A stretch of DNA of 64,000 bases from Spodoptera frugiperda (Eukaryota > Arthropoda > Insecta > Lepidoptera > Noctuidae): positions 1,054,001 to 1,118,000 of the forward strand of contig NC_064236.1 in NCBI RefSeq assembly GCF_023101765.2, given 5' to 3'. How positions within the stretch are numbered: position 1 is the stretch's first letter; every line of letters starts with the position of its first letter. A program made the translations under genes and the position numbers. Below, piece after piece: positions 12,781 through 23,829 of the stretch. The notes under the pieces were generated by a model, which was not told the origin of the DNA, did no database searches, and saw only the letters and a program-made list of their open reading frames with translations.

Positions 12781-13661
12781 CCACGCCGATTGCAACTTTT
12801 GTGATGCGCCCTTATTTTATATTAGTAATTGTATTCTTAGTGAATTTTTGATATTATTTTAAGTTCTTAATATACTTTATTTCTTTGCTTATTACGTATT
12901 ATCCGGTTTGGGTAGATTGTAAGGTATTTCTCGTTTGCATATGTGACGTATCAAGTACGGATCCCATCACAAAGAAAAATTCTTCGTCTCGTTCCCGCGC
13001 GAGCCCTGCAAAGTTCTTTGACCCCTCTCCTGCGCTTATCACAATAGCGCAATCGTAAGTCAAGAACGTCTTATGTTTTATAATAGTTTTCGTAGAAAAA
13101 TATACGTTATGTGTTTGGAATAGAGTTTAGTACCTATTTAATAATGAAAGTCGGTAGTGATTCAAAGTGATATCGCTACTATTTACTTATTCGTCGCAAT
13201 CAATTCCTTGGTTCAGTTGGTTGCAACTAGTGGCGTTTGATTTTAGTAAATTATATAATGATAAATTTAAAAAAAATAAGAAAAAAAGCAGCCTCAGAGG
13301 CTATATAGATTAATTATTTTTTTTATTCGAACTACTAACGTAGTTACTACATTTTATTAATTTTGAATTCAGGATGTTACTGCTTTAGTACTTTTTAAGT
13401 TATATTATTTTTGAAGCTTTAACACATAAGGAATAGGCGTATCTGGAAAATGCCCCCTTGGTAACACCCAGGGGTCAATTTCAAACCGGCCGTAAAAAGT
13501 GGGTTTATGAAATAACTCCTATAATATTGTTGAAACACACGTCATATCTATTTAATGGGATGCATACGTAACATTTTAATATTGTACAGTTGGAAATCTT
13601 GAACTATCATATTTAATAATCGAGATAATTAAAAGAAACTACCTATTTTTTCATTTGTCAC

Positions 13662-13691
13662 ACACTAAGATGTCTGGAGACATCTTAGTGT
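13662..13691. repeat. Perfect hairpin, 14-bp arms, 2-base centre
   Basis: ACACTAAGATGTCT at 13662-13675 pairs exactly with 13678-13691. Confidence 0.88.
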
Positions 13692-13779
13692 AGGTATATT
13701 ATTAAAACGAAGCAGTCTATTGCAGATTTTTCATTTTTAATATAGTAATGTACCTAAGTTTAACAATCTCCAAACCACT

Positions 13780-13905
13780 TGTCAAGTGTCAAGCTTGGAG
13801 ATAGATGGAGTTTCCAACTCGATCTTCTTCATGGAAATCTCCACTTTGCAACGAGCAAATAACTTCATTAGATGACTGATCGACAGACTGACATTGTTTT
13901 TTATA
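13780..13905 (+). repeat. Non-LTR retrotransposon 3' region fragment
   Basis: GCAACGAGCAAATAACTTCA and GACTGATCGACAGACTG match 52990-53140 (GGAACGAGCAAATAGCTTCA, GACTGACCGACAG). Class inferred from the tails of the sister copies. Confidence 0.5.
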
Positions 13906-13908
13906 TTG

Positions 13909-14150
13909 TGTGAGTCGTGGTGGCCCGGAGGTTTAAGCTTCTCATGCAAGAGGGTGTGAGTTTGAAACCTGGCAAACAATGTAACTTTTCCGTGACACAC
14001 GGTGGATGAAACCTGGGCTTTTATCCTGGAAATTTTTAATTATAAGTTTGAAATTGATCAAGCGTGGTGATTGATGGTCAAAACCTTCTCCGTGCGAGAA
14101 GAGGCATTTGGTCAGCAGTATGTACTTGTAGGCTGTTGATGACGATGTTG
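13909..14150 (+). mobile_element. SINE-like repeat, family 3
   Basis: It begins GAGTCGTGGTGGCCCGGAGG and carries GTGAGTTTGAAACCTGG as a degenerate B box. It ends TTTGGTCAGCAGT, TGTAGGCTGTTGATGA. The copy at 19923 shares both ends. Confidence 0.65.
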
Positions 14151-14199
14151 CTTGTTGATGTTCAAGAACCTTATATTGGTTTAACTGACTGCACTTGAC

Positions 14200-14355
14200 T
14201 GCACGGTTGGTGTGGTGGCTGGGCAACTGGCTGCCGTGCCATTCGATTCCCGCAAGGAGCAACTCTTTGTGTGATCCACAAATTACTGTTCCGGGTCCGA
14301 GTGTCATGTGTATGTGAACTTTGTATGTTTGTAAACACACCCACGACACAGGACA
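14200..14355 (+). mobile_element. tRNA-derived SINE, family 2
   Basis: Plus-strand copy with GTGGCTGGGCAACTGGCTGC, B box ATTCGATTCCCGC and end CACACCCACGACACAGGAC. A few bases upstream of the B box are deleted. Confidence 0.72.
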
Positions 14356-15199
14356 AAATACTAGTGTGGGGAAACGTTATTTAAAAAAAAACTGATATAA
14401 GTTATTTGACTCTTTGGCTTAGCCCCGTAGTTCAGCAGTGGACTCTCAGGGACTGTTAATGTTGAGTAAAGTTGAAGCCGATCACAGTTAAATGAATAAA
14501 TGCGGCTTAGCCCTTTCAGTATAGAAGAAGTAGAGCTGGTAATAGTAAAATAGGCCATAAAATAATAAGGTAGGACCATATACAGAGAAGATAAATTAAT
14601 ATCATGTAAACATGTATTTTGCATTTAATCTCATCATAAATGTCTTAGATGAGCCTATTGCTATACACTGGGCACATTAAAGACTGTATGCCAATATTAC
14701 TGACACTTTATTCGACAAACCCCAATGTAACTGAAGATGTCTAGCTCGGTAATCCAGATAGTGACTACTGAACTAACGAATCAAAACTGTGGACAAAATT
14801 TAAATTAATAAAACAATTTTGTTTTTCGTTTAAGTTATAATTTTAGCTGAATAATTTTAAGAGTAAGTAATCTACGCTTTGATAAGAGAGCCACAAAATT
14901 AGGTTAAGTGACAAGAGGTTAGGTTAGGCTATCGCGTGCCATCTTTTTGTGGTGATTAACTTTGCTTTCATGAGTAGGTATGTTGACAAAAGGTTGATGT
15001 CTCTTTCGTACGTTGCAATTCTTTTTTAAACTTAGCGCCTCACTAGGAATTTGTTTCCTGTGCTTTAAACATACGTCATACCCGGAACTATACATCATAG
15101 TTAGATTATTTACATAAAAAGTTTTTTCGTACATGAACCCATCTTGTGACACGAATCAATATAAATACATAAATAATATAAATAGAGGATGAAGACGTG

Positions 15200-15291
15200 A
15201 CAAGCAGACGGATTATCTGATGGAAAGCAATTGCTGCCACCCATAGACACCCGAAACACCAGTGGTTTTACAAGTGCGTTGCCTGCTTTGT
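15200..15291 (+). repeat. Lepidopteran dispersed repeat copy
   Basis: Core AAGCAGACGGATTATCTGAT with several changes; it ends GTGCGTTGCCTGCTTTGT. Confidence 0.68.
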
Positions 15292-15639
15292 AAGGATAAC
15301 ATCGGATCATAAGGAAAACATCGCGAAGAAAATCTTATTGACTTCTAATTTATTATTATAAGTTTTGAAATCGCCAATCTGCGTTGAGTTAGCGTGGTGA
15401 CTAAAGCTTGGAGGCCTTTGCTCAGCAATAGCTACTTGTAGGCTGATGATTACGATGATGATGACGAATTATTATTATGTTGTAGTATATATCTTAATGT
15501 CGTAATTTTTTTACTTACTTTCTATTTTCTAATAGTTTAGATCGATTCAGATCTTTTGGAATAAGATCGGTTGCTAGTTTCGGCAATTACCAAACTTTCT
15601 TCTCCCTTGTATTATTGTAACCGACCTTTTTAATCGACT

Positions 15640-15915
15640 TCTTAAAAAGGAGGAGGTTCTCAATTCGGTCGATAATTTTTTTTTTGTGTCTACACTCTGT
15701 TAGTTTAGAAGTCGGGGTCACAAACCGATAACAAAATATTACTTACCGATACTACCTATACCTACATTGTACATAGGTATCTACTTAGGTTTTAATATAA
15801 TTTTGTTTAGTACTTGTGGCACCGACTTCTAAACTAGCAGTGGGTAGACACAGGCAGTACAATGAATAATAGTTATTTTTTGGTTTTTAGTTTATAGAAG
15901 TCGGTTTTTTTAAAC
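15640..15915. repeat. GAAGTCGG-type dispersed repeat with fold-back arms
   Basis: It contains AAAAAGGAGGAGGTTCTCAA, common in lepidopteran repeats, and arms 15686-15718 and 15819-15851 that pair with few mismatches around a loop of about 100 bases. It ends ATAGAAGTCGGTTTTTTT. Confidence 0.6.
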
Positions 15916-16461
15916 GTATCTTTTTTTTTATTTGTTTATCCAATATAAATCGTAAGGGTAATCTACGACGACCATCATTTACAATCATCATAATAATTGC
16001 AGTTATATTTGACTAAACAAAACTACACAATTTAAAAAATACTGACTACTTAGCAAAGAGGTCTATGAATACATAATAAGTACCTTTTAGCAAAGAGCTG
16101 TAAAAAAGACAGAAAATATTCGTTTAGTCCACTTTCGGACCCTCGGCCCCCATAATTTAAGTTTCCACTCGACCCCTAACTAGGGTGTCATCTCGTCCCC
16201 CGAGGTCCGAGTGTGGATTTTTATTTTCAGGGAAATTTTAGTTTCATCTCGGCCCCTCAAGTACAGTTGCTATAAAAATTATTATCCGTCTACCCTCTAG
16301 TTCCATACTATTTATTAAAAATACCCTACATATAATTTGTATGTGGTTTTACTTCATAGATTATTTGCGTTTTAGTAGTTATTAAGTGATTGACGCATGC
16401 ACAAGTTCGGATATCAAATATGTGGCACCTACCAAGTACGAGTGATTGTAGGGTACATTTA

Positions 16462-16623
16462 AAGTTTTTAAATTCTCAGAGAGGAGGACGTGTACTGCTT
16501 CTAGATGGACATCAATATCATATCAAGAAAAAGTTTAAAAACGGGACATCATATTGGCGGTGTGTTAACAGTGACTTGAAAACTTTTGTAGTCGACTGTA
16601 CCAAATTTTTGTTATCTAACTAG
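16462..16623 (+). pseudogene. FLYWCH-type zinc-finger fragment inside the Mutator-like element
   Basis: The frame reads LKFLNSQRGGRVLLLDGHQY, HIKKKFKNGTSYWRC and stops at 16621. The pattern F..S.RG...L..DG..Y....K..NG..YWRC is the first part of a FLYWCH domain. The final Cys/His pair is missing or altered, so it is incomplete. FLYWCH domains are known in Mutator-like transposases and in insect chromatin proteins. Probably a captured or residual exon. Confidence 0.6.
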
Positions 16624-16665
16624 GGGACGAGAGTGGACACGGTTTCTATGTCTGTTCTATGAAAA

Positions 16666-16697
16666 TCCACTTTCGGCCCCCGGGGGCCGAAAGTGGA
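16666..16697. repeat. Perfect 32-bp palindrome
   Basis: Two 16-bp arms, TCCACTTTCGGCCCCC and its exact complement, meet with no spacer. The arm is the same motif found at the element's termini. Confidence 0.9.
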
Positions 16698-16886
16698 CAT
16701 GTTTAGGGTCCGAGTTGACACCAATGAGCAAATCTTTTTTTAGGGGCCGAGGGTCCGAAAGTGGACTAAACGAAAATATTCACCATAACTGCATAGAGAA
16801 TTACGAAATGTGTCTACGAGATATTTTTATGGCAGCAGAGAAAACGCTAATACATATTTTAACTTATAAAATTGCTCTTAGGTAGG

Positions 16887-16955
16887 CTTGCTCCATCGTC
16901 GGCCACATCATCGCTTACCACCAGGCGAGATGGTGGCCAAGCGCCATCCTATTAA
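16887..16955 (-). repeat. Dispersed repeat (GATGTGGCCGA..GATGGAGC type)
   Basis: On the minus strand: CTGGTGGTAAGCGATGATGT, GGCCGACGATGGAGCAAGCC. Related copies at 36725-36800 (plus) and 62890-62985 (minus). Confidence 0.6.
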
Positions 16956-17183
16956 GTATAAAAAAAACAAAAACAATAGAAATATTGGCCGGTAGAAACT
17001 CAAATACGTCTTCTTCTTACAAAGATCGTAATTTTCTATTCGTTTTACAAACGTAGTCAAATTTATATATCCAATGACTAAGTAATTAAAATCATCAATG
17101 CATAGCTATGAAATAGGTATTTATGAATATTTACTGAAATAATTTATTAAGAAACATATCATTCATTACTATGACACATGGCT

Positions 17184-17947
17184 TTTTTTTTTTTTTTTTT
17201 TAGGGTGGAAAATCATCCAATGACTTCTCCCGCCTTGGGCGAGGCGAGAGGGAGTGTCAGACTCTTACTGACTAAAAACCACCCCGTTCCTATTCCTGCC
17301 CGTCGAGCCGGAGCCCCGGTAAACCCGCTAGGTAGTCCGCAGCTCCGGATTAGGCATCAGCCCTACTGGGCCTCATCTGTGGTGGTCTGATGGCTCTTTG
17401 AGGCGCGCGCAGAACGCGACGCGCCGCACGCACGGGTCTGGTTCTGGTCGGGCGGCGAGCTACCCTTGCTCACCGTCCGCAGACCCGCACTTACGGTGGC
17501 CGGAGATCGTCGCGCGATCCCCGACGCCCGGAGTGTCTCTCGCGACGGCTGGGGCGTGAGGTTCGTTCCCTCACGCGCCCCGCCTCCTCCTTAGCTAGCA
17601 TGACTGCTTTGCAGAAGGAGGAGACGGCATCCCAGTCCCCCTCGCTCCGCACCATGGCTTGTATCAGTGCCGGACGCGAGAGGGCGCCGTCGCCGACCAC
17701 ATCCCTGAGGACACGGCGGTGCTCAGCCCACGCAGGGCAGACCGCAAGCGTATGTTCCACCGTGTCCTCCGGGCGGTCTTCGCAGTGATGACACCCGGGC
17801 GTTTCCTCCCGCCCAATCAGAAACAGGAACCTACCGAAGCTTCCATGTCCGGTAAGCACCTGCGTCAGGCGGTAGGTGAGGACGCCGTGGCGCCTCTCTA
17901 GCCACTCCTCAAAGAGGGGACTTACCGCTGCAATGACAGCGAGCCCA
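17184..17947 (-). mobile_element. R1-clade-like retrotransposon tail, copy 1, with target-site duplication
   Basis: A poly(T) run at 17184-17203 is the minus-strand poly(A) tail. The insert is flanked by a 13-bp direct repeat, ATGACACATGGCT (17171-17183 and 17948-17960). The minus-strand ORF from the 5' end to 17491 reads GLAVIAAVSPLFEEWLERRH, then LTGHGSFGRFLFLIGREETP, then a CxxC...H...C zinc motif (CHHC...EHTLAVC) and AWAEHRRVLRDVVG. That is the C-terminal end of an R1-clade ORF2, after the reverse transcriptase. It is followed by a 3' UTR shared by at least nine other fragments in this window. There is no RT domain. Confidence 0.85.
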
Positions 17948-17960
17948 ATGACACATGGCT

Positions 17961-19900
17961 AGGCGCGGTTTGGAGCACGCTGTCGCGAGCGCGAGTATTT
18001 TGTCTCTTAGAAAATGAAACCTGCTCGACTCGTGCGCAGGGTCGGCAGACTCTACAGCTTGATACTTACGTAAATATTTTTCATAGTTCTGTGTAATACA
18101 TATAATAGGGGTTGAGTTTATTGCCATATGCCATATCTACCATATTTGCTAATATAATATAATTTTAGCAAAAATAAAAAATCTAAGTCACTTGTGGCCT
18201 TATCAGTCACATTGGATTCACAGGGCAGTATATTTTTAGTACTTGAATTAATAAATATTTTTCGCAACCAAAAACTAAAACTTAAACTTTTATCATTGTT
18301 ACAAAATTTTATTAAAAATAATTAGCTTGAACTTATTTTAATTATATTGCAAAGCGGCAAACGTAATCTTATCACAAAATAAAAACAAATAACAATTATT
18401 TTATCAATGAGCCTTGTACCTCACTTACCTACTGAAAAATATTATCGGAACATATATTTACATCCATGATGACAGATATCTAAATATTAAAATTAAACTT
18501 TTAAAATAATTCTTCCTGTTATATGGATTCTTCGTTCGAGACTCATAAGAGATCACTCTTAGTCAAACCAGTATAGTAGGGATGATGACGGGGTATGAAA
18601 ATTTAAAATCCATTTAACCCGTCAGTTAGGCAATGAAAAAATATTAGATATGTATTTTTTATTTTGTCATAAAAGTAAAAATACTTAGATAAAATAAATC
18701 ATTGTTTAGAGCAAAAACGTCATTTCTACGTATAAAACGTACCTAGAAATGACTTCATGCGATATTTCAAATCGATATATCTTCGAAAGTATTTGTTTCC
18801 GTAAAAAAAATATGTGTCTAATATGTTAAAATAATTTACAAGACGGACATTAAAATGAAAATAAGTCCCTAAAGTAACCCTATAAATAATCAAGACTATT
18901 CTTTGCTCTACTCTGCTAATGTGTATCTCAGTAACTGATAACTAACTATCTTTAAATTCTTAAAGGGGTAACTGTAACCCCTTTCAAAATGAAAAGACAA
19001 CCATTAATAATAATACATGGTACTAAATAGAGCAGGAACTTCAGTCCATTAAATTAAGCTGGACGTATGTAAGAGCCGGGCAGATACCGAGAAGCAAATT
19101 CAGTTGTCGCCCTGTCAGTGTCATGTCCCACTGATTGAGTCAAACTCTAACTCGCTGCATTGCATCAGTATAAGGGCCACGAGTATTTGCGACTGTCTTC
19201 CATAATTTTACTTCGATAGTAAGATGAGAAACACCTAGTCAATGTTTAAGTACAATTTTAATGGGGTGCTCGGGGCAATGGACGCCGCTCTTGAAGACCC
19301 ACATCACCAGAAGAGATAGAAGTGCCTAACTGTAGGTGTGAAGGGTGTATTGAACCTCTGGTAATATAATTCATACTGCGCAATTACAACGCGACGTACA
19401 TGAAGTGTCAAGCTGGTATTCGATGAGGCCGTGGTCACGCCGTCAGCCCTTTTGTGCTGTAGTGTAACTCTCCCACCTAAAAAGGAAATAAGCACTTCTC
19501 GATTTCACAGCACAATTATTGTACCTCATATTAGTAAAATAGAGCTGAAGTCAACTCGTAGGTACATTAAAAATTATCTGCAAGCCGATCATCCATTTTC
19601 AAACCTTTTCACTATCACCAACCACATTTGTAGGTTGTAGAACCGATGCATGTAACACCTATCATAGTTGAACTTAATAGGAATTCAGTAAAACACTCAA
19701 GGTGCCACGCTAGACTAGTAATCTCCTGAAAGCTTCCAATTATAGTTAGAGCGATGTAGGATTATTGCTCCATATCAAAGTTTGGGAGCATCTTCCAATC
19801 AACTGCTGTGGAGGCGACATCAACGCCTAAGCTCTAGATGTTGGACTTAAAATTAATTACTAGAAGAGCACGCCATGTATTCGCCAGCCTTACTCTTCCC
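17961..19900. other. No gene recognised
   Basis: AT-rich DNA between the R1-clade copy 1 and the SINE at 19923. Apart from the repeat at 18722 nothing coding or structured was seen. Confidence 0.35.
18722..18815 (+). repeat. Dispersed repeat with CGATATTTCAAATCGATATAT core
   Basis: GCGATATTTCAAATCGATAT, then TCGAAAGTATTTGTTTCCGT. The second copy at 39658-39750 shares the same order and spacing. Confidence 0.55.
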
Positions 19901-19922
19901 ACGGTGGTGGTGGTGGTCCAAT

Positions 19923-20210
19923 GTCGTGGTGGCCCAGAGGTTTAAGAACCCTATCAACGGTATGAACCAACGAGACATTTTCCAAGTTATATGTACCGAC
20001 TTTCTAAAATTATATAGATACCACTGACCAACAGTATAGGAAATCATCGTGACGAAACCTTACCTTTTAATTTCTTAATTTATTATAAGTTTTAAATCAC
20101 AACCCACATTGAACAAGCGTAGTGATTAATGCTCAGACCTTCTCCAAGTGAGATGAGGCCTTTGGTCAGCACTACCACCACCAGGGACCACTTATAGGTT
20201 GTTGATGATG
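19923..20210 (+). mobile_element. SINE-like repeat, family 3
   Basis: It shares the start GTCGTGGTGGCCCAGAGGTT and the end TTTGGTCAGCAC, TATAGGTTGTTGATGATG with the copy at 13909. Partial copies lie at 15350-15470 and 9905-9965. Confidence 0.65.
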
Positions 20211-20289
20211 ATTATGAAGATCACTTTTCCCATGGTAATCATGAGAGCCGACCACAGGACACCTACATGCAGCTCTCTCTGACAAACCT

Positions 20290-20420
20290 GAAACTTTTAA
20301 ACTATGATCTCCAAGCCTCCTGCTAAATATAGGTACAGGTCACAGCAGACAGGTGAGCTGATAGAGGTCGCAAGGTTGCGGGGAGTCGCCTCCAACCGAT
20401 CAATCAATGAATGAATGTGG
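20290..20420 (+). repeat. Dispersed repeat (AAACTATGATCTCCAAG type), diverged
   Basis: TTTAAACTATGATCTCCAAG and the following CCTCCTGC match the start of the 26985 family; the rest is diverged. Confidence 0.4.
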
Positions 20421-21452
20421 TTTAATATTTTCAATCTAAAACAGCTTTTAAATTATAATTATTTGCCGTCTATAGAAGTGAATTTTGCTCCGCCTAAGGT
20501 AGAGATGACTATTTTATTATGCTTACCAAATATCTGGTCTGATTGAAACTGTTATTTACACAGATTACGTACCTACTTTTTAATAGGATACAAAAAATAG
20601 AGAGTTCTGGAAAATCTATAAGTGATTTGTCCTGTGCAAATCCTTAAGGATTAAGATTTCTCTCAAGTAGATCCCGATCCTGTAGACATACTGGAGTAAA
20701 ATACTGCCGATATTAATCCCTAAAAGTAAGATTCCCAATGATGAATATTTTGGTAAGTACCTAAATTGGTCTATTAATTTCGTAACCTATCCAAAGCACA
20801 TAAAAGTTAAATGTTTCTTCTTTAAAATATCAGTACAGATAGATAGATGTTCATCAAAACAACAAACGTTGAAATAATGCTTTAATACTCCACCCATTGG
20901 TTGATGAACTAGCTGCAGATAAACATCAAATATTCGTGTATATTTCGATAATTGAAATGTTAGATTCAGTTCACAACCGTCGATAATTATGGACGCAATT
21001 CAGACGAGCATTGGCGCTGAAATCGACTCAAATACCCAGTGTTATTATGAAGTTTTTATTTGTATAAATAAGGAATTATATTACTATATTTATCATAAGA
21101 TAAGTAGTCATACTCGTGATATAAGTTTCGGGAAAACCAGTTCCAGAATTGAGATGTTATTTAAATAGATATTATACATATTTTTAAACCAACGCTACTG
21201 ATATAAAATCGCAGTAAAAATATAAGTGATTATGATTATTGAACTGCACTGTAAAGAGGATAAATTTAATATTTTTGTGACCTATTTTCTTGTCGTTTTT
21301 ATTTGTGGACCACACAAATAGTCCGAATGGCAATTATTATTGTACCTCTGTACAGGAGTCGATTATCCAGCGATAGCGACGACAATGCTATCGATGACGA
21401 TGTTTGATGAATAATTTGACGATTTTCGATATGGAAGGTGTAAACATTGGTT

Positions 21453-21712
21453 GACTGCCTCGTTGGTCCATGGGTCGCAAGTGCGACTGACGGGTCTCAA
21501 GTTCGGTTCCCGAATCGGGCAAAGAGCTGCTGGGCACTTTTCAGTTTTTCCAAAATTTCTCAGTAGTTACACAGCATCTGGAATTGTGTCCGGTACTTGG
21601 CAATAGGCTCACCCCCTATTATATGGGACTTATAGCACAAACAGTGTACATTGTACAGTTTTTGTAATATGCACCTCTGCCTACACATTCGGGGATAAAA
21701 AGGTGCGACGAT
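21453..21712 (+). mobile_element. tRNA-derived SINE, family 1
   Basis: Near full-length copy with a B-box-like GTTCGGTTCCCG and the same tail CACCTCTGCCTAC. The A box is damaged (CGTTGGTCCATGGG). Confidence 0.75.
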
Positions 21713-22844
21713 ACGATGTGTAAAAATATGTGTGAGTTGAGCTATAAGAAACTTTACCTAAACCCTAAGAAAAAACTCACAATCCTATATAAATATCTGA
21801 TATAATATGGCAATTAATTGTCTCTGTTTTCTTTCATAGTAAAACTATGCTTCATAGGAAAACTAAACTTATGAAGCATTTTTGCTTTTTTAGAGAACAG
21901 GTACTTAATCCGCGTGGGTCTCGATACAACAACTTGTGGTTCACAACTACCGACTTAACTTTATACTTCTGAAGTGAATTCAACAGGTTTCTTGTAACCT
22001 CAATACTTAACTGAGGGGAAATTGACGGTTTAGCTTTTCTTTGGACCATAGGAAGCAAACTTTTCTTTTTTTTTGTTTGACGTCAGTTTCCACCAGAGAT
22101 GTTCGACGTAGTGTTTGTTATCGATTTTATTATTACACTTGCATAATGATATTTATTTATTTAACATTTTATGTGCACGCAAATAAATCATAAACGATAA
22201 CCTATAATATAGTTGAAGTACATAAGTACTACATGTTCCTATTGGAATTTCTTCTTGTAGACAGGTTTCCTTATGGCAGGAAACGTTAATTAAGTCGTAC
22301 GACACAGTGTGTAATAAAATACAGAAAATTAACGTAGAATTTTTATTTGAAGAGTAGTCTTATCTACCGAAATAGAACTTATTTTAACACATAGTTGCAA
22401 ACTACTGAAACAGTAGTAGTATAGGTATATCTGATTTAAATTAATTATATAACATATTACCTTCGTACCTCAGAAAGGTTTGCAACAGCAACAATACTAG
22501 TATGGCTGATACAGGCGACAGTTTGCGCGCAACAGACGAAATCGCGAAATAGAGTTTATACGACGTTAAAGGGATAGACGCGCTTTTCCGAGTATTCTAA
22601 CTAGGCCATATAAAGCCCTAACCCCACATTTACTTACTACATTTGCTTATGCTGTTCTATATGAGAAATGTAAAATACATATGTATAAAGTTGTACCATG
22701 GACTTGTTACAGCAAATACTAATAAAGGTACTTTTCCCCGTGCATTTTACGAAAATGTAGCAAAACTCAAAGGAGAATATGCTTGTATAGGTTAGACAAA
22801 TAGTGAAATAACTAACTCAGATATTAAAGTACTTGTTTATTTTA

Positions 22845-22997
22845 TGACTACCTCGTTGGTCGAGTGGTCGCTATTACGCGAGCAGGGCAAGGGATCTCGG
22901 GTTCGATTCCCGGGTCGGGCAAAGTATATATAGCGGCAATACGTGTCGTAATGTGCACCTCTGCCTACCCCTTGGAGGATAAAAGGCGAGACGTTGC
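22845..22997 (+). mobile_element. tRNA-derived SINE, family 1, internal deletion
   Basis: The head (TTGGTCGAGTGGTCGC, GGTTCGATTCCCGG) is well kept. The middle is deleted and the tail CACCTCTGCCTACCCCTTGG follows directly. It lies about 40 bp before R1-clade tail copy 2. Confidence 0.78.
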
Positions 22998-23052
22998 TTT
23001 GTTTATTTTATTCAACTGAAACGTTGGTGAAGTCATTGCAAGCTGTTGAATG

Positions 23053-23811
23053 ATTGGGCTCGCTGTTATAGCAGCGGTAAGTCCCCTCTTTGAGGAGTGG
23101 CTAGAGAGGCGTCACGGCGTCCTCACCTACCACCTGACGCAGGTGCTTACCGGACACGGAAGTTTCGGTAGGTACCTGTTTCGGATTCGGCGGGAGGAAA
23201 CGCCCGGATGTCGGCATTGCGTGGATCACCCGGAGGACACGGTGGAGCATACAGTAGCGGTGTGCCCTGCATGGGCTGAGCACCGCCGTGTCCTCAGGGA
23301 TGTGATCAGCGACGGTGACCTCTCGCGTCCGGCTTTGGTTCAGGCCATGGTGCGGAGCGAGGGGGAATGGGACGCCGTCTCCTCCTTCTGCGAAGCAGTC
23401 ATGCTAGCTAAGAGGAGGCGGAGCGCGTGAGGGAACGATCCTCCTCACGCCCCAGCCGCCGCAGAAGACACTCCGGGCGTCGGGGATCGCGTGACGATCT
23501 CCGGCCACCGTAAGTGCGGGTCTGCGGACGGCGAGCAAGGGTAGCTCGCCGCCCGACCAGAACCAGACCCGTGCGTACGGCGCGTCGCGTTCCGCGCGCG
23601 CCTCAAAGAGCCAGACCACCACAGATGGGGCCCAGTAGGGCTGATGCCCGATCCGGAGCTGCGGACAACGTAAAAGGTTACCGGGGCTCCAGCTCAAAGC
23701 AGGAGAAGGAACGGGGTGGTTTTTAGTCAGTAAGAGTCTGACACTCCCTCCCGCCTCACCCAAGGCGGGAGAAGTCATTGTATGATTTTCCCTCCTCAAA
23801 AAAAAAAAAAA
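23053..23811 (+). mobile_element. R1-clade-like retrotransposon tail, copy 2, with target-site duplication
   Basis: It starts ATTGGGCTCGCTG and ends in poly(A) at about 23798-23811. The flanking direct repeat is AAGCTGTTGAATG (23040-23052 and 23812-23824). It encodes the same C-terminal segment as copy 1 (SFGRYLFRIRREETPGCRHC, then AVCPAWAEHRRVLRDV). A one-base loss near 23412 shifts the frame and ends the ORF early (LAKRRRSA). Its 5' end coincides with that of copy 1 to within two bases, although the insertions are independent. Confidence 0.85.
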
Positions 23812-23829
23812 AAGCTGTTGAATGTGAAG

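Larger units (their letters stand above)
16122..16771. mobile_element. Non-autonomous Mutator-like DNA transposon with FLYWCH fragment
   Basis: The ends form a perfect inverted repeat of about 29 bp (16122-16150 and 16743-16771, beginning GTTTAGTCCACTTTCGG). The flanking direct repeat is GAAAATATTC (16112-16121 and 16772-16781); because of a G/C at the edge its length could be read as 8 to 10 bp. Long terminal repeats with 8-10 bp duplications fit Mutator-like elements (inference); hAT is the alternative. Inside are many copies of a GGNCCGARAGTGGAC-like motif on both strands, and a zinc-finger remnant. There is no transposase. Confidence 0.75.

Noticed and set aside
13942..14349. 135-residue minus-strand frame
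   Set aside because: It runs through two SINE-type repeats (13909 and 14200) in antisense.
16390..16623. FLYWCH frame as an intact host gene
   Set aside because: It lies wholly within a transposon, lacks the second half of the domain and has no splice partners.
5760..22920. tRNA genes at the A/B-box sequences
   Set aside because: The A and B boxes belong to tRNA-derived SINE heads. The flanking bodies are shared between copies and no cloverleaf with a proper acceptor stem was seen.
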